From Actinostola sp. cb2023 (taxonomy: Eukaryota > Cnidaria > Anthozoa > Actiniaria > Actinostolidae): a stretch of DNA of 64,000 bases. Each line of letters opens with the position of its first letter. Within the stretch, counting starts at the first letter, position 1. A program made the position numbers and the translations under genes. Of the stretch, positions 9,761-21,042 are shown piece after piece. The notes beneath the pieces were generated by a model, which saw only the letters and a list, made by a program, of their open reading frames with translations, had not been told where the DNA came from and searched no databases. Where the stretch lies: assembly GCA_033675265.1 (NCBI GenBank), contig JAUJYZ010000098.1, forward strand, positions 1,249,501 to 1,313,500, written 5' to 3'.

Positions 9761-11133
9761 CCACAGGTAGCCCAAGCTCAGTATCAGTGGCGTAAATACA
9801 GTAAATAGGCTTTCTTGTTCTGGTGTACTTGAATAAATAAATAAATAATCGTTTGCCTTTATTCGACTCGTACTTGTTCCTTGTGTTGTCCTTTACCTCT
9901 GTAGGAATTTCTAGGCTATTCCGCTTGAAATTGAGAGAGTTACGGCGGTTTAAAAAAAATTTCCCTAACAGTAAGAAAACATAGAAGGTAGGTCACTCAT
10001 GGCCGCCAGCGAACTCACATGGTCCCACTCAAATGCTCGCAAATCTCTCGAAACTAGACATAACGCTAAATTTCTTTCGGTAAACTGTAGTCCAATTCAA
10101 GTCCGATAAATCACACTGCCATTCCCTTCTCTTACTCATCGCTATCTGCATCCAAGAGCAAGGTTTTTGTGACTTTCATCGGCAACATGAACCTCTGTAC
10201 CTTCAAGTCTGACACGGATTTTGAACGGCCGTACAAAAAATGCACACACCGGGGAGGGACAGAGGTACAATTCAATACAATAGTTTATTTCAACACGTGT
10301 CGTCCAGAGCGTGAAGCTCGTTCAAAATACGAACGTGCAATACGAACGTGCAGTATATAATGCAGTATATAAGAATCTAATCAAGTTGACACTTGAATAA
10401 AATTTCGTTCTATCATATAGATTACAGTATTTCTTCTGTCAAATTAATGCTTCTGATTTCAAGGAAAAGGCCTTTGGAGCAAATTCCAAATGGGGTATTG
10501 AAAATCAACACGGTTAATTCGAAGAAAAGATTTTGTTATATAAATCTCTGACAAGATATGGTTGCAATTCTCACGGGAGGGTACGGAAATGTTATTCAAG
10601 TGTCAAATGTACCTCTGTCCCTCCCCGGTGTGTGCATTTTTTGTACGGCCGTTCAAAATCCGTGTCAGACTTGAAGGTACAGAGGTTCATGTTGCCGATG
10701 AAAGTCACAAAAACCTTGCTCTTGGATGCAGATAGCGATGAGTAAGAGAAGGGAATGGCAGTGTGATTTATCGGACTTGTATTGGACTACACCCGCGGAC
10801 TACAGTTTACCGAAAGAAATTTGGCGTTATGTCTAGTTTCGAGAGATTTACGAGCATTTGAGTAGGACCATGTGAGTTCGCTGGCGGCCATGAGTGACCT
10901 ACCTTCTATATTTTCTTACTGTTAGGGAATTTTTTTTTAAACCGCCGTAACTCTCTCAATTTCAAGCGGAATGGCCTAGAAATTCCTACAGAGGCAAAGG
11001 ACAACACATGGAACAAGTACAAGGCAAATAAAGGCAAACGATTTTTTATTTATTTATTCAAGTACACCAGAACAAGAAAGCCTATACATTTACTGTATTT
11101 ACGCCACTGATACTGAGCTTGGGCTACCTGTGG
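9761..11133. mobile_element. 1.37-kb foldback element, TIR ccacaggtagcccaagctca
   Basis: Two arms of about 500 bp (9761-10262 and 10618-11133) are near-identical inverted copies around a 355-bp loop. Flanks are tgtga on both sides (9756-9760, 11134-11138). The empty site is present in the other arm of the host element (12483-12500). Open frames at 10169 and 10533 are chance frames within the arms and loop. The same end motif (gggctNcctgtgg) occurs at 15449, 37260, 38290 and 39126. Confidence 0.85.
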
Positions 11134-12879
11134 TGTGACATCAAATGCACAAATTGGGCTAAAAATAGAACACTCATTAAAAATTCCACGCGATTAACCA
11201 ATCATGTCGCGTCTTACACAATAGGAATTTGACGTCAGATTCAACACTGCTAGCTTTGCTTTCAATGTCGGCCGAAAGCGTACCGTGTAGTTCCAAGGAT
11301 TCTAATAAAAGAATCAGAATCTAGTGAAATTTCAGATCAGTTTCGTCGTTTGCCGACTTCAGTACTTCATCAAGCGAGGAAGAACAATGATTGAAAACAT
11401 TAAAAACAAAACAAAAAAGCAATTAACTCCAGGTATTATTATTTATATCAAAACTTCAAGTGCGAGAACTTCTAAAAACAAAGCTACTAGTAAAAAGGCG
11501 AGTTCAAAACCCGGCCAAAAAACGAACATCTTCTGCTCTTTCTGAGAAGGAATCAGTCAACGATCTGGTATCATGGATAATCTCTTACGAAGAACCTAAT
11601 TAAACTTGTGCAGGACTAGCAGTGAGAATCAAGCTAATATTCCAAACCGCCGGTGTGTTTTGCTAATTAGCATTTGTTATCTGAAACGCAGCAAAATGAA
11701 TCACGAACTTTGAAGCTAATTGAAGTAGGATTCTGTCGAAAATTCTCGACATTGTCACAAAGTTCCTTCTAAAACAGCGAAGTGAGGTATAGAGGAGCTT
11801 CTTTTTCTGTGGCCTGGATGAAGATTTTATCGCATTTTTATTCATCGGCTGATCTTGGAGTGCCGGCTTTCTTGCCTTCTTTGAACTGAAGACGCCTTTG
11901 GCGAATGAACTTCGCATACACTCAGTGATAACCCTCTTGTTTTAGTGTTCTTTGCCGCTCTTTAAGGCACGGTTCGTCGGTTGAAAGTTTCAGTTGTTTT
12001 TCGACTATCTTTAATTCGGCGAAGAAGTTCTTTAGCAAAGTGCACATTTGTGTGGTTTAATTGTTATGTTGGTGCCGCTATCCAACTTTTGCTTCATCAG
12101 AGTCGAAATCATTGGAGAACGCTTAATTCTTACGAAGACTAAATCATGAATCAAAAATCAACAAAAGAAAGTTGATAAAACAAGAATAAACATATGAAGC
12201 GATAGGTATAAGAACGTAGAAGAATTTCGCGACAACGAGAGTCGCCAAACTAAAAGTCTCCACTAAGCGCTCTGGCAGTATGTCAGTTTATTGATACATG
12301 TGATTCATTCATTGTACACAGTTGTCTCGTTCTTGTGCAAGGGAAAATTAGACTTGGACTTCCATGGATTAAGAATATCAATATTTTGGATCAAGTCCTC
12401 GCGTCTTCCGTTTGGCGGCCATTTTATTTTTCAATTTGAAATTCTTCGAAAATTTGTATATCTAAAAATAGCCCAATTTGTGCATTTGATGTCACATGAA
12501 CTTATTACTAGAGGAAGGCTCCTAGTAATGGGCTCCTGATCAGAACATGTATTTATCGTCCAGCCTTTATCGCAACAGAGCCAGAGAAGAACCGGTGATG
12601 AACGTCGAAGGGATTTTAAACGGCTACACGAAGATAAATGTACAAACTTGTGTACTTGTTACATTGTTTGAATATTCAAACCAACGTGAACACTACGTAG
12701 CCAGTAGACTCTTCCTCAGTACCCGCTCTCAGCGGTCTTTAGTATGAGCATGCGCTCTGACGACTTGGTCGTCAAAATTTGACGACCGAGCAACAGGGTT
12801 TCCCAGAGCCAGCGACGAACCAAATGAGGAGTGGGCTCTGGGTACGAGAATGGTGAACAGGCTAAAGGGGACTGGGGAG

Positions 12880-12922
12880 GGGGAAGGGAGGGAGAGGGGG
12901 GACTGGGGAGGGGGAGGGGAAT
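12880..12922. repeat. Purine-rich GGGGA tract
   Basis: Short G/A-only low-complexity run just outside the right target duplication of the 4-kb element. Confidence 0.7.
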
Positions 12923-12945
12923 GGTATATTTAACAGTTATTTATT

Positions 12946-13681
12946 AACAATTAGACAGCGAGTCCGAGTTGGCTATGAGCAGATAGTCAACGAGGCTCCT
13001 GCCGAGTTGACTATCTTAGCTCATAGACAACGAGGGCGAGTTGTCTAATTGTTTTAGTATAAACAAACTAGCATACTTAATTTTATACCAATATTTCTTG
13101 TTTAATTTGCATAGGCAAGAAGAATAAGAATTTTATGCTAGTCATAAGTACACATTTGGCTGAACTAATCGAGCTGTTTAGGCCATCAACAAATGGAAAA
13201 CTAAACCAGAAAAGTTGGTTCTTTTGTTGAAAAACTTTCATAAATCAAATAACAAATGAACAAAACACGAGTCAAGAGTGGTGTAGCCTTCGTTTATTAC
13301 CTTTATCACTATCAGTACTCCCTTTCACTTTGTCTTCGCTAAAGTTGAAAAATGAACAATCTTCCTGAACTTTGACGATCGTATCTCGCTCAGTTTCTGC
13401 AGTGTCATCCAAAGAAAACTTGCTTGAATTGTCAATGAGATGTCTATATTTTATGTGCTAATTCCATTTCTTGTTCTTGAGATTTGTTTCTCGGTCTATT
13501 TTAGTTCTTTTTAGCGAGAAAACAACTATCGGGTTTGTCCGCCATTTTGCTTCATCGCTTTCACGGCCAATGGTTATCATGGTGATTCGCTACTAGGGGA
13601 CTATCACTATTAGACCCCTAGTAGCGTAGCCAATCAGATTGCAGGATATGTGATAGACCACTAGTTTGTTTATACTAACAA
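12946..13681. mobile_element. Hairpin-ended MITE-like element
   Basis: Left end is a hairpin (acaattagacagcgag / ctcgccctcgttgtc.. to 13052) followed by ttagtataaacaaactag, whose complement ctagtttgtttatactaa closes the element at 13661-13679. A second hairpin (ctaggggactatcac..cccctagt) lies at 13604-13633. The acidic exon-like segment 13301-13396 lies inside. Confidence 0.55.
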
Positions 13682-13848
13682 CGATTAGTTTCAACAACGA
13701 ATAGTTTCAAGTAGACAAGCTAGAATTGTTATAAAAAGCAGCCCGGCTTACTTAGGCCGAGGCTGTGAGGAAAGTGCTGTTCGGAGGTCTGAGTCAGCTG
13801 GAAGAATCTGGTCTCCATAAATATGTGAACAATTAAATAGTCACTTAC

Positions 13849-16255
13849 TCAACTTCTCATCATCCTTGGTATTCCCGTCACACTTTATATCTGTATTGGT
13901 AAGTGATTTTTTCATCAGGGAATAGCTTTGTTGGCTGATCAACGACCATATTTGGTATGGAACGTTATTGTCAATGGGGTGAGGAAGAACTGGTTGAGAA
14001 GTTGCCTGAAACGAAATGATGTCTTTAGCTTATCGTGAAATCAACTATCAAATACATGCACCCATTCGCGCGTATCCTGGCAGCCAAACTGAACCTCATG
14101 AGACCTGCCAACTCTCCCGGTTTAGCCGGGAGTCTCCAGATTTTGGACCTCAACTCCCGGTCTCCCGGTTTGAAGACAAAATGTCCCGGCTAAACACGAT
14201 TTACGGTGAAATTGCGTAATACAACGTAACGATCTTTTTCAATACCAGAATATGCGTCTTTTTATGTGAAACGCTCGATTATTCGATGGTCAGGCGACAC
14301 AAATTTCCTTTTTTTTTTAAAGAAGGAGGGGGGGGGGGGGGGGGGGGGGGAGGTTCGGAAATGTTCAGGGTAGTCCGCCATTTTGTTTTTGGTATTAGAG
14401 CACGCTAATTTAGCCAATTTTTCCCAGTCTCAAGATTTGAGGGCTCGGAGGGTTGGCAGGTCGAGTCATCTCGCGTTACGTCGCTCGACGGTTTTCTTCT
14501 TTTTCCCTTGTGGTGATCACGACATTACAAACACATAAAAGAAACCCCCTTTGATACAAAAGGCTTCAGTTCAGGCAACACACCTGAAATTATGACATAA
14601 ACAAATTTTATTTGCAATTGATTTCTTTTGAGGCGTCTCCCCGTCAATCGGCTGATCGACCTACAGCACCGGGGGGGGGGGAGGGGGAGGGGGGGGGGGG
14701 GGGGGGGGGGTGGACTCTCATATATAAAGATATAAAGTGGTGGAGATGCTCGCAGGAAATCAGTTTGAAAATGACCCCTAAACTGACCTGAGCTTCTTCT
14801 AAGTGGGCGTGGCATGATATAATATTCACCCCTAAGTGGTACCAAGTCATTTTGCGGTTAATTTGTGATGCCTCAGAAGCTTCGCAAAATTTTGTTTGCT
14901 GTTTATTTGCTGACAGAAGGTACCGACTTGACACAGACCTATGCATTTACGAATAACCTGAATACATTATAATTATTATAATAACTAGACATTGCTATGG
15001 GCAATGTACACTCGTGCCCTGTTGAGAATGAGCTACATGTACTGACATGCTTCATTGGGATCCCTGTGGTAGTGTGGATACGAGTTTTATTTTTGCTTGA
15101 AAGCTTCCCTTTTCTACCTGGAACCAGCACATGTAGTTATCTTTCGTGATCAATGCCGTATGTTTTATATTTCGCTGTTAGAGTGAAAATATTTGAACAT
15201 TTTAAAAGTAAAATCAAGAGACCATTATCTTGGTATATAAAAATGTATTCAACGAGTAAAGTTCAATGATTGATAGTGTTGTTGTCGGTCGATTTTTCAT
15301 TTAGACTTCGAAATATAAAATACCATAAATATAAGCTTGTGGTTTCCTTTCTAGTAGAACACATAGACGTCCAGCTATTCGTGTGCTTATATCAGTTGGA
15401 CGATAAGGATTTTCACTGAATGTGGCGTGTGTGTCAGTTGTATAATTGGGCTTCCTGTGGTTTCAGGTAGCCCAAGCGTAGAAATCAGTGGATCGTGACG
15501 TCTTTGGATTTTCGTTTTGGGTCGGGAATGAGCTCTGATAAAGCCTTCAAAGGGTATGAGATTCTCAAAAATGTCTTCACAACAGTAGTCTGAAAATTAA
15601 AGAACAAATTGGTGTAGAAATTTGAGCAAGAAATTCTGGTTTTGAGTGGTTTTGAGCGATTCGAAAATTTTGGTTCAGGTCGATCATTTTATAGTTTTGT
15701 GTATGAGTTTGTTTGTTTCTAGAATACTAGAAATAAAGAATAATAGTTGTTGAAGTCCCCTGTGTAGTTTTCTTGAGGTTTTGAGTTGTATTTATTCGAT
15801 GATGGGTCAGTTGTCTTGTGAATTTTGATGTGTTGACTAGCGCTGAACGGCGACCGATGAAGGGGATGCCCGGGCTCTGACTTGTTGCTTTATACCTTCG
15901 TCTTTTTATCCTTCATTGGGCCAACACATTTAATTTCGCCACTCTTTAACATTGCGATTGTGCGAGACAATTCAGTAGTACAAAATTCCCTTCCTAATAG
16001 ACACACCAGCTTTGACGTGACTATATCATGTTTTGGATTTGCCAAAGTCCCACATCGATTACGAGAAAGATAAATGTTTGTATATAAATAGTTCCAATAC
16101 ATTTACATGTAGATACTAGGCCTCGGTACTAGGCGTTGCAAACCTTCTCCCCTTGCCCTCCCCCTTCTCTGATCCCCAACCCTCTCCCCTATTTATATTT
16201 GGGTCTCGATAGCATGTGACCGGATATTGCACAACTTTGCGATTTTCTGACATTG

Positions 16256-16286
<31 letters not shown>

Positions 16287-16615
16287 GCGTTGGATTTTAT
16301 AACTCGTGCGGCCTACGGCCTGGGCACGAGTAATTATAATTATAGGGTCAATACAAACCTGCAGGCCCAAGAACGCATGCACCTTATCCTTATCTTTCAG
16401 TGTCTGGTTCTTTGGCAAATCGACGAACGCTTCACCATCAAACCACTTGAACTTATAGACCAATGGCAATGTCCCAAGAGGTATGACGTCATTGAACAAT
16501 TCCAAAAACTCTTCCAATAAATGGAGTAGTTTGCTACCACTTGGAAGCGTCAATAGGCGTTCAGTGTGTGTAGGCTCGTAAGTTACGTAGACTTTGATCG
16601 TTGAATACGAATTAC
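13849..16615 (-). CDS. Two linked exons of an unidentified gene with a beta-grasp (PB1/ubiquitin-like) pattern
   Basis: Exon 16359-16615 (acceptor cttttcag, donor GTTTGT) encodes 85 aa: IKVYVTYEP, ERLLTLPSGSKLLHLLEEF, LVYKFKWFDGEAFVDLP, LKDKDKVHAFL. This is a strand-strand-helix-strand-strand order as in PB1 or ubiquitin-like folds. Exon 13849-14005 (acceptor gtttcag, donor GTAAGT) joins in phase 0 and encodes ATSQPVLPHPIDNNVPYQIW then a KKSLTNTD..DGNTKDDEK tail. A 96-nt acidic segment at 13301-13396 (SFFNFSEDKVKGSTDSDK) continues in phase but sits inside a transposon-like hairpin element. The intron between the two exons holds a 1.35-kb mobile element, inserted about 25 bp past the donor. 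I do not recognise the gene; it may be decayed. Confidence 0.45.
14016..14850. repeat. Poly-G tracts and a copy of the AAGTGG/GATGCTCG repeat
   Basis: G-runs at about 14328-14350 and 14671-14710. The second is followed by catatataaagatataaagt, gtggagatgctcg and cccctaagtggtacc, the marks of a family also seen at 39165-39475, 41607-41766 and 50717-51055. A duplicated cccggtttagccgggag-type motif lies at 14110-14190. No gene. Confidence 0.55.
14983..16334. mobile_element. 1.35-kb mobile element, copy 1
   Basis: Near-identical to 36795-38137. Starts ctagacattgctatgggcaa and ends actcgtgcggcctacggcct then gggcacgagt. Both ends form hairpins and share the inverted word actcgtgccc/gggcacgagt. Possible target duplication tataat (14977-14982, 16335-16340). 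A poly-A run of about 27 lies near the right end (16256-16283). A related terminal hairpin is at 24-54. It inserts in the intron just past the donor of the exon at 16359-16615. No recognisable transposase. Confidence 0.8.
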
Positions 16616-16619
16616 CTGA

Positions 16620-17040
16620 AAAGGTTCAGTACGTCGCTTATTTAAAAATCATAGTCACACAACGCTCCCGTTTTTAGTATTGTCACGCAACGCTCCCGTT
16701 TTTAGTTGTCACGCAACGCTCCCGGAACTAAAAACTGGTGAGTAAGAGACTAATTAAATCAGGACTAAAATAATTTTGCAATAACAAAACACGAATCTTG
16801 TGAAGGGAGGACAGATTATAACAACACAATGCCATGAAAACGTACACGTGTAGACGCGGGGCTTCAATATTTACTGTCATCGATCATTCAGTGTTATTTG
16901 TCTAAGCAAAATCACGCTACACTAGTGCCGGCTATCCCTCCCCCTCGGGCCCTCAGTCCTCCTTCCTGTGGTTCCTCCCCCCCCCCCCCCCCCCCCCCTC
17001 TCCCCTCGGGCCCTCAATCCTCCTTCCTGTGGTTCCTGTG
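16620..17040. repeat. Repeat fragments and poly-C tract
   Basis: Three copies of gtcacgcaacgctcccg (16652-16723), a segment matching 1260-1320, and a poly-C run (16978-16998) between two copies of a ccctcgggccctcaNtcctc word. No exon found here, although one is expected if the flanking exons belong to one gene. Confidence 0.5.
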
Positions 17041-17051
17041 TTAAATAATAC

Positions 17052-17207
17052 CCTATCTGAAAGGTCGGTGATATTCATTTTAAAAGCTACATAAGCAAGA
17101 AACGATCGATACTGATCCCCACTGATCATTCTAATATTGAACAGCATCAACCGTGGTTTCAGTACTTGTTTGTCAGTGCTATTCGGTGCACATACCATTA
17201 CGAATAT
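17052..17207 (-). CDS. Exon-like segment with a half beta-grasp pattern, possibly the same gene
   Basis: A 156-nt open segment (52 codons, phase 0 at both ends) between an acceptor (gccgcag) and a donor (GTATTA). It encodes IFVMVCAPNSTDKQVLKPRL, then MLFNIRMISGDQYRSFLAYV, then AFKMNITDLSDR, which reads as two strands and a helix, like the first half of the domain in the exon at 16359-16615. The phases do not match that exon directly, so a middle exon is missing or the copy is decayed. A poly-C tract and a repeat with three copies of gtcacgcaacgctcccg lie between them. Confidence 0.35.
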
Positions 17208-17264
17208 CTGCGGCAATATCCGATGTCGTTTAATGATTGCGGAATATTTTTGTGACTAACTGAT

Positions 17265-17930
17265 CAGAGAAGTACATACCGATACTGTACCGTGCCTTGG
17301 CTTTTATCCAAATATACTTCCTACTTGATAGTTGTAACTGTTTTACGTTTAGTTTCAGCAGTCGTTCGTCGAGATCGAACAAAAGCTGCCACGATTGTAT
17401 TCGATCCCTTTAAGGATCATATAACTCATTTAATGAACAGTGTATTAAACGTGACCGTGTGACATACAACATGGCCAATTCTGATTCAGTTGTAGCATAC
17501 TGTATTTGTAAACTGGTTATAGTAATGTTCAGTTTCAGTAGTAGCTTCGCTTAATCAACCTACTCATTACCGACTATATATAGTACAGCTTTAATAGAGT
17601 GCAAACACTAAAACCGTGAAACAGTGCTATAACTTTAATTAGCACTAAATAGTGCAATGTCTTTTGTTTTCTATTGTTCCATTGGTGCTATTTAGCACTA
17701 AATATTTTGTACTGTTTCACGGTTTTAGTGTCTGCACTCTACATGCAGCAGTTCATTCAATTATAAACCTATCCATTACTGACTATATATAGTATAGTCA
17801 CTGTACAGCTTAGTAGCTTCGTTCAATTAACCTACCCATTGCTGACTGCGATGTACAGACCAGACGACTTGGTTCTCCGTGCTACCGTGACACTCGTACT
17901 TTCAATATGACATGAGTTGGGTGTGGCTTA
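17265..17930 (+). repeat. Dispersed repeat, copy 3
   Basis: Third copy of the family at 86-1075 and 1620-2100 (tacttcctacttgatagttg, ccgtgacactcgtactttca), interrupted by the MITE 17597-17739. Confidence 0.7.
17597..17739. mobile_element. 143-bp palindromic MITE with TA duplication
   Basis: Ends gagtgcaaacactaaaaccg / cggttttagtgtctgcactc, flanked by TA. Related to 593-1022 by end sequence and by the shared core tattgttYcattggtgctat. Confidence 0.75.
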
Positions 17931-17942
17931 TATATACCCTGC

Positions 17943-18190
17943 GAAGGTCAGCCTATAATAAGCTCCACCCCCTATAAGCTCGCAAAAACCCCTTCCTATA
18001 ATAAGCTCCACCACCTATACGCCCGCAAAAACCATTCCTATATTATAAGCCCCACCCCCTGCTTTCCATAAATATTATGTTCTTCATCACCAAGATTGAT
18101 TTGGTTAGTTAATTTTAAAACAGTTTAATTGTACATGTATGCATGTACGTTCATGTATTGTGTAATACGATAGTGTTATTTCAGTATTAG

Positions 18191-18259
<69 letters not shown>

Positions 18260-19232
18260 CTGGATGAGTTTCGACTTACAACTATTTTTATAAGAAAAAC
18301 AAACGCAAGGACTGATTACGACGTTTCGACACTCGTCCGATGTCATTATCAAGTGAGTTTAATTTTGAATTGCAAATAAAATATAAGGCAGTTCATGGTT
18401 GATTGAATTCAGTAACAGTTGAGTGAGTAAAGTAAATAATGATAAATTAAGTAAATAGTTTGGCCCGAATAGAGTCTGAACTGAACGTTCAATGTGGGCG
18501 ATTTTTGCTTTATATAAAGCATCTCGTATAAATCCCTTATAACTCAGGTTTTAATAATCGGAACATTATGAAAATTTCACCGAAGTGCACACAATGTTAT
18601 TCTCTTTCAAAATATGCATTTTATTTTGTCATTATGTTTAAACTACATTTTCACAGCAATTGTAACTTTTTATTATGACGTCATCATTGCGTCAGATTTT
18701 GCCAACGAGTAGTTTGAAATACCACACTACCATTAATAAAGAAACTCTGAAATTTTTATATCATTTCATGGAAGATTTTGGAAAATATGAATGATTTTGG
18801 AAAAAGAGGACGTTTTCGGTGAGCGATTTTAGGGTCATTTATGCCCGCCCCTATAATAAGCTCCACCCCCTATAAACCCGCAAAAACCCTTCCTATAATA
18901 TAAGCCCCACCCCCTGCTTTCCATAAGCCCGCAAAAACCCTTCCTATAATAAGTCCCACCCCTATAAGCCCGCAAAATCCCTTCCTATAATAAGCTCCAC
19001 CCCCTATAAGCTCGCAAAAACTCCTTCCTATAATAAGCCCCACCCCCTATAAGCCCGCAAAAACCCTTCCTATAATAAGCTCCACTTCCTATAAGCTCGC
19101 AAAAACCCCTTCCTATAATAAGCTCCACCCCCTATAAGCCCGCAAAAAACCCTTCCTATAATAAGCCCCACCCCTATAAGCCCGTAAAATCCTTCCTATA
19201 TAATAACCCCCCTTCCTATAATAAGCTATAAG
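17943..19232. repeat. About 43-bp array (cctataataagctccaccc), split by an insertion
   Basis: Units alternate ataagcyccaccccctat and aagcccgcaaaaacccttcc at 17943-18065 and 18842-19232. The two parts are separated by about 780 bp of other sequence that holds a (TAA)n run (18192-18258) and, at 18315-18355, a motif typical of non-LTR/Penelope ends (gacgtttcgacactcgtc, minus orientation). A degenerate relative is at 23938-24050. Confidence 0.8.
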
Positions 19233-19562
19233 CCCGCACGATAGCTTAGTGATGCGGGGCATAGATTTAGTGGGCCTGGATCCGACTGTTCCCTCCCTCT
19301 TTGACTACTAAGCTGATAGGTGTGAGCCCGGACAGCGTAGCCTGCTCCATCCTATTTTCACTGACAAAAAAGCACCGAATCAACCGCACGCAAGCTAGTA
19401 TGAGTTCCACGGGCAGACACCTATACTCCCCTGGGGGTCTGCTGGTTATATAAGAAATAACAGAACAACAGTTCAGCCCAGTTAACCAGCTTTTTCAGCC
19501 GGCGAGAGTAAAGGAGGGACTCACGGATTTAATCGCTTTCAAAGCCTAAGAACGTCGCAAGC

Positions 19563-20678
19563 ATGGCTCAACAACCGCAAAGAATCGACCCGGCCCAGTG
19601 GCCATTGCAGCGCTGAACGCGCCACAAGCCGTCCAAGTACAAGCTGCTCAGCCAAACGTGGCGCAAGTACAAGCAGGGAATCCAGCGAATGCCGTATAAA
19701 CCAAGCGAATGCAGCGAATCCACCGAACGCAGGGAATGCACCAAATGCAGCGAATGCACAACCGGCACAAGCCGTTCAAGACACCAAGCAGGACAAGCAG
19801 CGCAAGCCGCAGAGCAAAACCCGCTTCAGGTTAGCATAATTTGCCGTTTCAACTCCCTAGTCATCCTACCGTAGATTCTGTAAGGGAACCGTTCGCCGGT
19901 ACAGTGGCGTTATCATTATGTTGTGAGTTATATCACGTGTACGGCAAAAGGAGTCCTCGTTGGTCGAGATGAACCGCCCCGCGGTTAGTTTTATCGTGTT
20001 TTATTTATTTATTTTGGTAATGTTGCCTCGGGTACGGCAAAAGGAGTCCTCGTTAGTCGAGATGAACCGTCCCGCGGTTAGTTCTATCGTGTTTTATTTA
20101 TTCATTTTGGTAATGTTGCCTCGTGTACGGCAAAAGGAGTCCTCGTTAGTCGAGATGAACCGTCCCGCGGTTAGTTTCATCGTGTTTCATTTATTTATTT
20201 TGCCTCGTGTACGGCAAAAGGAGTCCTCGTTAGTCGAGATGAACCGTCCCGCGGTTAGTTTTAGCGGGTTTCATTTATTTATTTAGCCTCGTGTACGGCA
20301 AAAGGAGTCCTCGTTAGTCGAGATGAACCGTCCCGCGGTTAGTTTTATCGTGTTTCATTTATTTATTTTGCCTCATGGACGGCAAAAGGAGCCCTCGTTA
20401 GTCGAGATGAACCGTCCCGCGGTTAGTTTTATCGTGTTTCATTTATTTATTTTGCCTCGTGTACGGCCATCCTGGTGAAGTTAGTCGGAAACAAGGAGGA
20501 CGTAGAAGTCGCCAAAGAGATTCAGAAGTCGATACGGGCAGAGAGACTCCCTGCACCACAGGCATCGGATAGAGCCGCTCCCTACCCTCTAAGAGTTCGT
20601 CGGTCCCTAGGACCAGTATGTTATACCTGTAAACAGAGGGGGCACATCGCCCGCTTCTGCCGCAACGCCCGCAACTGA
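19563..20678 (+). pseudogene. Decayed gag-like region of the Ngaro-like element
   Basis: An ATG at 19563 opens only 17 codons before TGA. The +2 frame then continues with an Ala/Gln-rich stretch (ALNAPQAVQVQAAQ) to a stop at about 19696. The middle is replaced by a minisatellite. From 20466 an open frame gives VGNKEDVEVAKEIQKSI and ends in a CCHC zinc knuckle, CYTCKQRGHIARFC, at about 20617-20658 (stop 20676-20678). It would bind RNA in a working element. At least two frame breaks make it non-functional as written. Confidence 0.7.
19932..20470 (+). repeat. 83-93-bp minisatellite inside the gag-like region
   Basis: Six units plus a partial, starting at acggcaaaaggagtcctcgt near 19941, 20034, 20127, 20211, 20294, 20379 and 20463 (spacing 93, 93, 84, 83, 85, 84). 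Each contains cgagatgaaccgtcccgcgg and a TTTATT-rich tail. Confidence 0.9.
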
Positions 20679-21042
20679 TGTATCAAAATAATGATAATAA
20701 ATAAAGAGTAATGCACTGCTTGTCGTTCTCGGTTTGTTTAATTTTGGAGGGGTTACGCATCCTTTTTATAGCCGTTCTTAGGACAAGGTTGTTGCAGTTT
20801 GGGTGATTCCCCATAATTTACCGTTCTAGCGCGCACCCACACCGGCGGACGGACCAGGACAGGAATTCTTAATAAAACCTGATATCTGTCTCCGGACGGG
20901 TCCCTGGTTCGGCCCATGCAGTCGGTGAAGTGCTTACCCTTTCCAATTTGCAATTATATTCCGGTAGGCTCCTACAGTTCAGTCCAAATGCAAATATGTC
21001 CAATTTTTCCTTCTTTTTTCTTCATAACCATAGACCCTACAT

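Larger units (their letters stand above)
8859..12852. mobile_element. 4-kb long-TIR element with 9-bp target duplication
   Basis: Flanked by exact direct repeats gtgaacagg (8850-8858 and 12853-12861). Both ends start cattctcgtacccag and form a cccagagcc/ggctctggg hairpin. The inverted arms run about 400 bp: left arm 8919-9216, 9712-9760 and 11134-11165, interrupted by two younger insertions; right arm 12460-12852, uninterrupted. The interior 11170-12450 has no recognisable transposase. The left end carries the terminal hairpin twice. Confidence 0.85.

Noticed and set aside
15890..16102. 70-aa frame also present at 37535-37909
   Set aside because: Lies in the duplicated mobile element, no domain, extends differently in the two copies.
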